Shown: piece after piece, positions 21,057-27,362 of the stretch
How the letters are laid out: every line of letters starts with the position of its first letter
Numbering within the stretch: position 1 is the stretch's first letter
Source of the DNA: Odoribacter sp. Z80
GTDB lineage: Bacteria; Bacteroidota; Bacteroidia; Bacteroidales; Marinifilaceae
NCBI RefSeq assembly: GCF_009935865.1
Contig: NZ_QWEL01000013.1
Location: forward strand, 37,518-101,517
Length of the DNA stretch: 64,000 bases
Direction: 5' to 3'
The notes under the pieces: model-generated
What the model was told of the DNA's origin: nothing
Seen by the model: the letters and a program-made list of their open reading frames with translations, nothing else
Databases searched by the model: none
Made by a program: the position numbers and the translations under genes

Positions 21057-21998
21057 ATGAGATTTGTTATTGTTGGTTTATTGCTATTTACGTCGGCCTT
21101 CGGGGCTTTTGCACAGAGTAATATCCTGAGGTTTACGGATTATTCGATGGTACAGCCTATCATTAATCCGTCATGCATGGGATTGGAGGATGGAATTGGC
21201 GGATTGTTGTTGTATCGGAGCCGTTTTGAGAAATCGGATTACTGGCCTTCTACCGGTGTTTTTAATATCAATGCCGGCATGCCTCATAAAAACCTGGGAG
21301 GAGGGATTAATCTCGTATTTGATAAGTATGGACCTTACTCCAAATTGAATGCTTACGTGGCAGGTTCTTATAAGTTGAAGGTGAATGAAGGGAAGTATCT
21401 GTTTTTCGGTTTGCAGGCCGGAGTGAACTATGTAAGCAATGAAGGGAATTACAAGAAGGCTGATGATGAGATTATTTTTAGTGATAATTATAGTCAGCCG
21501 AACTTTGGAGTTGGATTGCATTTCCAGACGGATAAGTTTTTTGTCGGAGCCTCTGTTCCGGAGTTCAGGTACAATACGATAGATGAAGAAGGGAATAAAA
21601 TCAACGACCTGATGTCGGATATGCTGAAAATGTTCTTTTATGGCGGTTACCGGTTTAGTGTGGGACAAAATACGGAATTGTTGCCTTATTCTTATCTGAC
21701 TTATTCGGGAGAAGAAGGGACTACACTGGATTTGGGAATTAAGCTGCTCTATAAAAAGAGTCTGGAGTTTGGGTTGCAATACCGTACAGAGGAGGCTTTT
21801 GCCGCTATGGTGAAGGTGAGATTGGCAAATGAGTTGTGGTTGGGTTATTCTTTTGAAGGAAACAATTCGGACATCGATAATAGTTTTAACAGTGTACAGG
21901 AGATTGGATTGACTTTCCGTTTTGGAAAGAAAGGAAAGAAGTCGTCTGTTTCGGAAGAAAAGTATGATGAGAATATTAATTCAATCCGGTATTTTTAA
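21057..21998 (+). CDS. PorP/SprF family type IX secretion-associated outer membrane protein
   Basis: 313 residues with a signal peptide (MRFVIVGLLLFTSAFGAFAQ) and the family opening LRFTDYSMVQPIINPSCMG, which matches the conserved start of PorP/SprF proteins (NPAxxG region). Repeated amphipathic beta-strands and Gly/aromatic patterns (GGINLVFDKYGPYSK, GLQAGVNYVSNEG, GVGLHFQTDKFFVGASVPEF, LGYSFEG) indicate a small beta-barrel of the OmpA/FadL-like PorP fold. In F. johnsoniae, SprF is needed to secrete the type B adhesin SprB, and PorP-like genes usually sit directly after their cognate type B substrate, as here. The core T9SS genes (porK/L/M/N, sov) are not in the window. It precedes the TPR/PD40/SPOR gene by 12 bases, so the two are probably cotranscribed. 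Confidence 0.88.
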   Translation: MRFVIVGLLLFTSAFGAFAQSNILRFTDYSMVQPIINPSCMGLEDGIGGLLLYRSRFEKSDYWPSTGVFNINAGMPHKNLGGGINLVFDKYGPYSKLNAYVAGSYKLKVNEGKYLFFGLQAGVNYVSNEGNYKKADDEIIFSDNYSQPNFGVGLHFQTDKFFVGASVPEFRYNTIDEEGNKINDLMSDMLKMFFYGGYRFSVGQNTELLPYSYLTYSGEEGTTLDLGIKLLYKKSLEFGLQYRTEEAFAAMVKVRLANELWLGYSFEGNNSDIDNSFNSVQEIGLTFRFGKKGKKSSVSEEKYDENINSIRYF

Positions 21999-22010
21999 AC
22001 ATAGGGATGA

Positions 22011-24002
22011 ATGAAATTATTTTTAATTCTATCATTGGGGGTTTTCCTGTCTTTTGATACTTTGGCGCAATCCCGCGCAGATAAGTTTTTTGAACGCGGG
22101 GATTATCTGGAGGCTTTGAAGGCGTATCAGAGGGAATTGGAAACCGTAGGAGATCGGGGAACAGAGCAAAGCGATTTGCTGAAAATGCGGATAGCGAACT
22201 GTTTTTTTCATTTGAATGATGTAGTTCGTGCGGGACAGATGTATAAGGCGGTGAATCCGGATTTGCTCGGAGCGGAAGACCTGACTTTTTATGCTATTAC
22301 TTTGTTGCGTTCGGGGGAATATGACAAAGCTGCAGAACAGGTTGAGCTGGCTGAGACTTTGGGGGCCGATCCTTTAGTAGTAGACCGAATCAAAGGGTCC
22401 TGTGATTTTGCTAAAGAGGTGGCCCGTGAGAAACCTGTTTACTCAGCCGTGAAAACGAAGATTGATTTTGCGGGTTTTTCTGCCGGAGTGACTTACTATA
22501 AAAACCGCAGTATTATTGTTGCTGCGCCCGGAACCGGAGAAGATGCATTGAAAGATAGCCGGGGATATAAGGTGACCCGTTTGTATAATGCTGTGTTTAC
22601 AGGAGACGGAACCAGTGGAAGATTATTGCCTTTTGCCGAAGGTCTGGCAGATAAGTATCATATCGGAGCGGTTACTTTCACGAAGGATTTTAAACGGATG
22701 TATTACACCCGTACTATTTTGAAAAAAGATGGGTCGAGTATATTGAAGCTGATGACAGCCGAAGAGGAAGGGGGAAAATGGGGAAATGTGGAAGAATTGG
22801 ATATTAATTCGGATGATTATTCTTGTGCTCATCCTTGTTTGTACAGGGATTCTCTGTTGTTTTTTGTTTCCGATATGCCGGGAGGAATGGGAGGCAAGGA
22901 TATTTACATGACTACAGTACAAGGGCCGCATTGTGGTGAAATCCGTAATCTGGGAGAGAGAATCAATACCATATTTGATGAGTTGTTTCCTTTTATGGCT
23001 GAGGACGGCCGGTTGTATTTTTCTTCGAATGGGCATGTCGGATTGGGAGGATTGGATGTTTTTGTGTCACAGATGTTGCCGGATGGTTCCTGGTCGGAAC
23101 CGCAGAATATGGGACGTCCCATAAATTCTTCTATGGACGATTTTGCCCTGGTATTCCGCGATACAGACTGTAAGGACGGGTATGTTTCTTCGAACCGGGG
23201 AGGAACGGGATATAATGACTTTCTGTTTTCCGTGCGTTTGCTGCCTTCCCGTAAGGTCCCGGAACGAATACAGACCCCGAAGAGCCAGCAAAGGGTGCCG
23301 CAGGAGGAAATGTTTACGGTGGATTATCGGTATGCCATACAGATTGGTGCTTTCCGTAATCCGGTGCCAAGGGTGTATTTCGACAGTTTCAAGAATGTGA
23401 AGGTATATCTGGGATATGACAATATTTACCGTTATACCGTGGGAGAATACCCGGAAGAACAATTGGCTGAAATAGAACTCCCTCAGGTGAAAAGAAAAGT
23501 TCCCGATGCTTTTGTCATGAATGTGGATAAATATGTGGCAGAGAAAAAGATTCAGAATGGTGTGAAGGGGGATCCCATCAGTGATGATGAATTGTTATTG
23601 AGGCGGTTGAAGAATTTTGAGAAAATGGAGAAACATAAGCCTTCTGCGCCTCCGGTACGCCGTTATTTGGATAAACCGAAAGACAGTGAATTGCGGATGG
23701 CCGGAGAGGGATATACGGTGGTGCTGATGTCTGCTGACCGTGTGTTTGAGCCCTCGAAGTTTTCCGGTATAGATGATGTAGATGTTTTTGCTATCCAGAA
23801 AGGAAAGTATATGTATTGTTCCGGGAATTATGCTTCTATTGAAGAAGCCCATAATCAATTGGATAAAGTGCAACAAAACGGTTTTAAGAATGCCTATATC
23901 ATTCAGCGCGGAAGAAGCAGGGAATACAGCGAAACCCGTCCCTCTTCCTCAATGGCGTCGCGGCGTAATACTGCCGATCTGAAACAGTTGCTGAATTTTT
24001 AA
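22011..24002 (+). CDS. PorE-like TPR + PD40 beta-propeller protein with two C-terminal SPOR-like domains
   Basis: 663 residues, signal peptide ending at LAQ (residue 20). Residues ~20-140 are TPR-like helices (FFERGDYLEALKAYQRELE; LLRSGEYDKAAEQVELAE). Residues ~170-415 contain PD40/WD40-like repeats typical of PorE (RMYYTRTI, LLFFVSDMPGGMGGKDIYM, RLYFSSNGHVGLGGLDVFVS, DGYVSSNRGGTGYNDFL). PorE and related T9SS periplasmic proteins normally continue into an OmpA C-terminal peptidoglycan-binding domain. Here no OmpA motif is seen; instead residues ~435-515 (YRYAIQIGAFRN ... YRYTVGEY ... DAFVM) fit a SPOR domain, and residues ~566-645 (GYTVVLMSADR ... YCSGNYASIEEAHNQLDKV ... AYII) look like a second. 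SPOR domains also bind peptidoglycan, so I infer an alternative cell-wall anchor. It follows the PorP-family gene by 12 bases and is terminated 35 bases downstream. Confidence 0.82.
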   Translation: MKLFLILSLGVFLSFDTLAQSRADKFFERGDYLEALKAYQRELETVGDRGTEQSDLLKMRIANCFFHLNDVVRAGQMYKAVNPDLLGAEDLTFYAITLLRSGEYDKAAEQVELAETLGADPLVVDRIKGSCDFAKEVAREKPVYSAVKTKIDFAGFSAGVTYYKNRSIIVAAPGTGEDALKDSRGYKVTRLYNAVFTGDGTSGRLLPFAEGLADKYHIGAVTFTKDFKRMYYTRTILKKDGSSILKLMTAEEEGGKWGNVEELDINSDDYSCAHPCLYRDSLLFFVSDMPGGMGGKDIYMTTVQGPHCGEIRNLGERINTIFDELFPFMAEDGRLYFSSNGHVGLGGLDVFVSQMLPDGSWSEPQNMGRPINSSMDDFALVFRDTDCKDGYVSSNRGGTGYNDFLFSVRLLPSRKVPERIQTPKSQQRVPQEEMFTVDYRYAIQIGAFRNPVPRVYFDSFKNVKVYLGYDNIYRYTVGEYPEEQLAEIELPQVKRKVPDAFVMNVDKYVAEKKIQNGVKGDPISDDELLLRRLKNFEKMEKHKPSAPPVRRYLDKPKDSELRMAGEGYTVVLMSADRVFEPSKFSGIDDVDVFAIQKGKYMYCSGNYASIEEAHNQLDKVQQNGFKNAYIIQRGRSREYSETRPSSSMASRRNTADLKQLLNF

Positions 24003-24037
24003 CAGGGAGATAGTTATAGGCCAGTGTTCAGTGCTGG

Positions 24038-24074
24038 AAAAGTCATTCGTTGAGGGTTCGGCGAATGACTTTTT
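24038..24074 (+). terminator. Rho-independent terminator after the PorE-like gene
   Basis: A perfect 12-bp stem (24038-24049 with 24062-24073; core AGTCATTCG/CGAATGACT) with a 12-base loop and a T5 run (24070-24074) that forms part of the stem on its 3' side. The A4 on the left makes it potentially bidirectional. Its T-run overlaps the -33 TTTG of the next promoter. Confidence 0.85.
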
Positions 24075-24101
24075 GATTTTGGTAGAACAGTTGTAACTTT
24101 G
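24072..24101 (+). promoter_or_regulatory. Bacteroidetes-type promoter for the CBS-domain gene
   Basis: TTTG at 24072-24075 and TAACTTTG at 24094-24101 match the -33 TTTG and -7 TAnnTTTG consensus with an 18-base spacer. The start codon lies at 24128, leaving a leader of about 20 bases. Confidence 0.6.
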
Positions 24102-24127
24102 CTGGCAGGAGGAGCGTTTGAAAAAAT

Positions 24128-24796
24128 ATGATCGCGGCAGAACTTATATCGAATGTGGTGCCTGTCCTGAAACAGGGAGACAGTTGTTTGCAGGCACTGA
24201 ACTGGATGGAATTGTTCCGGGTTTCGCATTTACCTCTGGTGGAAGGGAAGTGCTATTTAGGCCTGGTGGCAGATGAATTGATTTATGCTCATGCTGATTT
24301 GAATGATCCGGTAGAAGTATTGAATATTCCCGTTGAAGATACTTATGTGTATGGAGATTATCATATTTACGATGTGATTGGTATGGCTTCTTCCCGCTTG
24401 TTGTCGGTTGTGCCCGTAGTAGATCGGAAAGAACATGGTTTTATCGGTTCCGTGACAATAACCGACCTTTTAAAGGGCCTGGACCATTTGCTTTGTGCTG
24501 AACAACCGGGAGGAATCATTGTTCTGGAGGTCAGCCGTATAGATTATACACTGACTGAGGTGGCCCAGATCGTGGAATATAATGAAGCTCATGTGCTGAG
24601 TTGCTATACTTCTTGTGACAAGAATCCGAATCAGCTCCGGTTGACTCTGAAAGTCGATACTTTGAATATTATGCCTATCTTAGATACTTTTATCCGCTAC
24701 GGTTATACCATCAAAAGCAGTTTTGTTACCGGCGAAGAGGAGCAGGACAGTTTACGGGAAAGATATGGTTTGTTGATGAAATATCTGGCTATGTGA
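24128..24796 (+). CDS. CBS-domain pair protein
   Basis: 222 residues. Two CBS motifs cover residues ~1-130: LELFRVSHLPLVE-like sequence (MELFRVSHLPLVEGKCYLGLVAD) and SSRLLSVVPVVDRKEHGFIGSVTITDLL, each with the typical hydrophobic V-P-V-V/L-P-L-V core before a turn. The C-terminal ~85 residues (GGIIVLEVSRIDYTLTEVAQIVEYNEAHVLS) resemble an ACT-like regulatory fold. Such stand-alone CBS proteins bind adenosyl nucleotides and often regulate partners, but this one's partner is unknown. It has its own promoter and precedes nadK by 52 bases; a CBS gene beside nadK is a common Bacteroidales arrangement, which might point to nucleotide-level sensing (inference). Confidence 0.8.
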   Translation: MIAAELISNVVPVLKQGDSCLQALNWMELFRVSHLPLVEGKCYLGLVADELIYAHADLNDPVEVLNIPVEDTYVYGDYHIYDVIGMASSRLLSVVPVVDRKEHGFIGSVTITDLLKGLDHLLCAEQPGGIIVLEVSRIDYTLTEVAQIVEYNEAHVLSCYTSCDKNPNQLRLTLKVDTLNIMPILDTFIRYGYTIKSSFVTGEEEQDSLRERYGLLMKYLAM

Positions 24797-24819
24797 TGGT
24801 ATTTTTGTTTATATTCCCG

Positions 24820-24827
24820 TATATTTG
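24820..24827 (+). promoter_or_regulatory. -7 element upstream of nadK
   Basis: TATATTTG matches the Bacteroidetes -7 consensus TAnnTTTG, 21 bases before the nadK start at 24849. No good -33 TTTG at the right spacing is visible (only a degenerate TGATGG near 24795), so the promoter may be weak or activator-dependent. Confidence 0.45.
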
Positions 24828-24848
24828 CGTTCATAACTGGTTTCAACG

Positions 24849-25748
24849 ATGACGGTCGCGATATATGGCAAAAGTGTGGAGGAATGTTTTTTCCCTTATT
24901 TGCAAAAATTAGTGCAATGCCTGCAATCTGCGCAGGCGGAGATCATCTGTGAAGAGGATTTTGCGGGTTTACTGAAAGAAAAATATGCTTATGCACCTGC
25001 ATTTCGCCGTACATTTAACCGGACTTCCTGGGTTTCGGGGGAAGCGGATATGTTATTGAGTATCGGAGGAGACGGGACTTTTCTTGATTCTGTGGAATAT
25101 GTGAAAGAGACGGCGACTCCTGTTTTAGGAGTGAATAGCGGACGCTTGGGATTTTTAGCTAATGTGAAGGCGGATGAAATCGAATCTGCCGTGCAGTGTA
25201 TTGTTTCCGGAAATTATTTTCTGGAAGAAAGGGATATGTTGGAATTGGAGGTGGACGGTGTTTTGATGGAAGGGTTTGATTTTGCTTTAAATGAAGTGGG
25301 AGTGCTGAAGGCGGCAACTTCTTCTTTACTGAGGATTCATGCTTATATCGGAGAGGTTTACCTGACGACGTATTGGGCGGATGGATTGGTGGTAGCGACT
25401 CCAACGGGATCTACGGCCTATTCTTTGAGCGGAGGAGGACCGATTGTGAGTCCGGACTGCCGGAATATTATTCTGACGCCTATTTGTCCGCATAACCTGA
25501 GTATGCGGCCGTTGGTGGTTCCTAACACTGCCCGCATTACGTTACAGGTGGAAAGCCGGTCGGAAGATTTCGTTTTGAGTTTAGATTCCCGCATCCGGAA
25601 GATGGAAGACTCACACCGTCTCACAATTTTGGCCGGCACCCATAAATTAAAGGTAGTGGCTTTGCCTTGCCATGAGTATTATGAAACATTAAGGAATAAA
25701 TTGAAGTGGGGGGAAGACAGGCGAAATGACGGGCATTGTTTTGATTAA
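24849..25748 (+). CDS. nadK: NAD kinase
   Basis: 299 residues, the normal length for bacterial NadK, which phosphorylates NAD to NADP in the cytoplasm. The diagnostic GGDGT motif is at residues 73-77 (LLSIGGDGTFLDS). Further family motifs are GVNSGRLGFLANV, the LNEVGV element, and TPTGSTAYSLSGGGPIV. An AxxNRT-type region upstream and the C-terminal VALPCHEYYETLRNKLKW segment also fit the family. It is preceded by a TATATTTG -7 element and overlaps the next gene by 23 bases if that gene starts at its first ATG. The order nadK, DUF6089-like gene, uppS, bamA is widely kept in Bacteroidales. Confidence 0.95.
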   Translation: MTVAIYGKSVEECFFPYLQKLVQCLQSAQAEIICEEDFAGLLKEKYAYAPAFRRTFNRTSWVSGEADMLLSIGGDGTFLDSVEYVKETATPVLGVNSGRLGFLANVKADEIESAVQCIVSGNYFLEERDMLELEVDGVLMEGFDFALNEVGVLKAATSSLLRIHAYIGEVYLTTYWADGLVVATPTGSTAYSLSGGGPIVSPDCRNIILTPICPHNLSMRPLVVPNTARITLQVESRSEDFVLSLDSRIRKMEDSHRLTILAGTHKLKVVALPCHEYYETLRNKLKWGEDRRNDGHCFD

Positions 25749-26517
25749 TCAGGACCTGAGAAAAGATTTCAAGTGTATTAAAGTGCAGAGTATTCGATTA
25801 CATAGGACTTTGGAAAACCGGAACAAGCCCGATACCTGTTCCGTATGTTATTATTTCTTAGCATTTGTTATCCGATTTTTCACATTCGGTTGTACGCTAT
25901 TCCCCCTTTTGTTGTTATCTTTGAACAGTCTTTGTCAGCCTGGGGGAGAGTTGGGAGTTATGGGAGGGGTCGGATATTATTTAGGGGAATACAATGCGGG
26001 ACATTTTAAGCAGAATGAGACTTATTTGGGAGGATTATATCGCTATAACCTGAATGACCGTTTTGCCGTTCGTTTGAATGTAGGCTTTTCAAAGATAGAC
26101 ATACAGGATAAGGTTTTGTTGCCAAACGGGGAGATGGTTTATCCCGAAGGGTTTCATTGTACGGTGAAGGATGTTGCGGGGATTGTGGAGTTTAATTTCC
26201 GCAGTTTCATGGTGAGGAAAATAAAGGAATCTTCGTGGGGAGCTCCTTACATTTTTATGGGAGTCGGTTTTTTGGCAGCCGGGGAGAACAAGAGTGTCTC
26301 TATTCCGATGGGAGTGGGGGTAAAATTCAATTTATACCGGCAATTGTCTTGCGGTATAGAGTGGAGTACCCGGAAGTTGTTTACGGATAAGATAGATGGT
26401 TTGCATGATCCCTGGGGTACAGGAGAAACTAATTTTATTTTTAATAAAGATTGGTTTTTTGTTGCCGGCATAACACTTAGTTACCGTTTCCGGATGAATC
26501 GGGAGTGTTATTTTTAG
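25726..26517 (+). CDS. DUF6089-like outer-membrane beta-barrel protein; start uncertain
   Basis: The mature part (GGELGVMGGVGYYLGEYN, GGLYRYNLNDRFAVRLNVGFSKIDI, VEFNFRSFM, FMGVGFLAAGENKSVSIPMGVGVKFNLYRQLSCGIEWSTRKL, FVAGITLSYRF) alternates beta-strands and ends in a barrel strand, as in the DUF6089 family that sits between nadK and uppS in Bacteroidales. The signal peptide appears to be the hydrophobic stretch FTFGCTLFPLLLLSLNSLCQ around residues 52-71 of the longest frame. The only ATG before it is 25726, which overlaps nadK by 23 bases and gives an unusually long ~50-residue polar leader. GTG at 25783 and TTG at 25810 are in-frame alternatives. Function unknown beyond an outer-membrane location. 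Confidence 0.75.
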   Translation: MTGIVLINQDLRKDFKCIKVQSIRLHRTLENRNKPDTCSVCYYFLAFVIRFFTFGCTLFPLLLLSLNSLCQPGGELGVMGGVGYYLGEYNAGHFKQNETYLGGLYRYNLNDRFAVRLNVGFSKIDIQDKVLLPNGEMVYPEGFHCTVKDVAGIVEFNFRSFMVRKIKESSWGAPYIFMGVGFLAAGENKSVSIPMGVGVKFNLYRQLSCGIEWSTRKLFTDKIDGLHDPWGTGETNFIFNKDWFFVAGITLSYRFRMNRECYF

Positions 26518-26566
26518 AATCGGGCGGACTGCAAAAACGGAATAGGAGAGGTTAGAAAATAATAAA

Positions 26567-26580
26567 GAGCCCTGAGGCTC
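26567..26580 (+). other. Short hairpin upstream of uppS
   Basis: GAGCC (26567-26571) pairs with GGCTC (26576-26580) around a CTGA loop, 11 bases before the uppS start codon. There is no T-tract, so it is not a classical terminator; it could affect translation or be incidental. Confidence 0.35.
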
Positions 26581-26591
26581 GAGGTTGTGTA

Positions 26592-27350
26592 ATGAATATA
26601 AAAGAAGAAATCATGGCGGTCGGGTTGCCGGAACATATTGCCATAATCATGGATGGCAACGGGAGGTGGGCCCAACAAAAAGGCCTGGACCGGATTTATG
26701 GCCATCAACAGGGGATTAATACCGTGAAAAAAGTGGTGGAGGCCAGTGGAGAGATTGGTTTGAAATATTTGACGTTATATACTTTTTCGATAGAAAACTG
26801 GAATCGTCCTCAAGCGGAGGTGAATGCTTTGATGGGTCTGATGGCCGATGCCATTGTCCGGGAAACGCCCGAGCTGATGAGACAGAAGGTGAGGGTGAGG
26901 GTGATTGGGCATACGACGGATTTACCGGCAGGAGTCTGGCAGAAAATGGACGGTTTGATCCGGGCAACGGCAGAGAATACAGGGGTTACTTTGATTCTGG
27001 CTTTAAGTTATGGTTCCCGTTGGGAGATTCTGGAGGCTGCTAAAAAGCTGGCTGAGGATTATCGTTCAGGCCGGATTTCTGACTTGGATGCTATGACGGA
27101 AAACAGCCTGGCCGGTTATCTGACTACAGCCGGTATTCCGGATCCGGATTTACTGATTCGTACCAGCGGGGAGTGCCGTTTGAGCAATTTTCTCCTTTGG
27201 CAGTGTGCCTATACCGAATTTTATTTTGTAGATAAATTTTGGCCTGATATTGAAAAAGATGACTTATATTTGGCAATCCGTAATTTTCAAAATCGGGAAA
27301 GACGGTTTGGGAAAACAGGGGAGCAGGTAAAAAATGAAATGAAAAGCTAA
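26592..27350 (+). CDS. uppS: Isoprenyl (undecaprenyl) diphosphate synthase
   Basis: 252 residues. The cis-prenyltransferase signature HIAIIMDGNGRWA places the catalytic Asp at residue 21; GHQQGINTVKKVV, LYTFSIENWNRP and the C-terminal PDLLIRTSGECRLSNFLLWQCAYTEFYF motif complete the family pattern. The enzyme condenses isopentenyl diphosphate onto farnesyl diphosphate to make the C55 carrier lipid for peptidoglycan and surface polysaccharides. An internal ATG at 26613 is a possible alternative start, because the conserved domain begins just after it. It is followed 12 bases later by bamA, and the uppS-bamA-ompH-ompH run points to a single envelope-biogenesis operon. Confidence 0.96.
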   Translation: MNIKEEIMAVGLPEHIAIIMDGNGRWAQQKGLDRIYGHQQGINTVKKVVEASGEIGLKYLTLYTFSIENWNRPQAEVNALMGLMADAIVRETPELMRQKVRVRVIGHTTDLPAGVWQKMDGLIRATAENTGVTLILALSYGSRWEILEAAKKLAEDYRSGRISDLDAMTENSLAGYLTTAGIPDPDLLIRTSGECRLSNFLLWQCAYTEFYFVDKFWPDIEKDDLYLAIRNFQNRERRFGKTGEQVKNEMKS

Positions 27351-27362
27351 GGCTTAGGATAT

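Noticed and set aside
25845..26009. Signal-peptide-like frame starting ATG 25845
   Set aside because: It is out of frame with the DUF6089-like barrel and ends at a stop after about 55 codons; would need a frameshift for which there is no other evidence.
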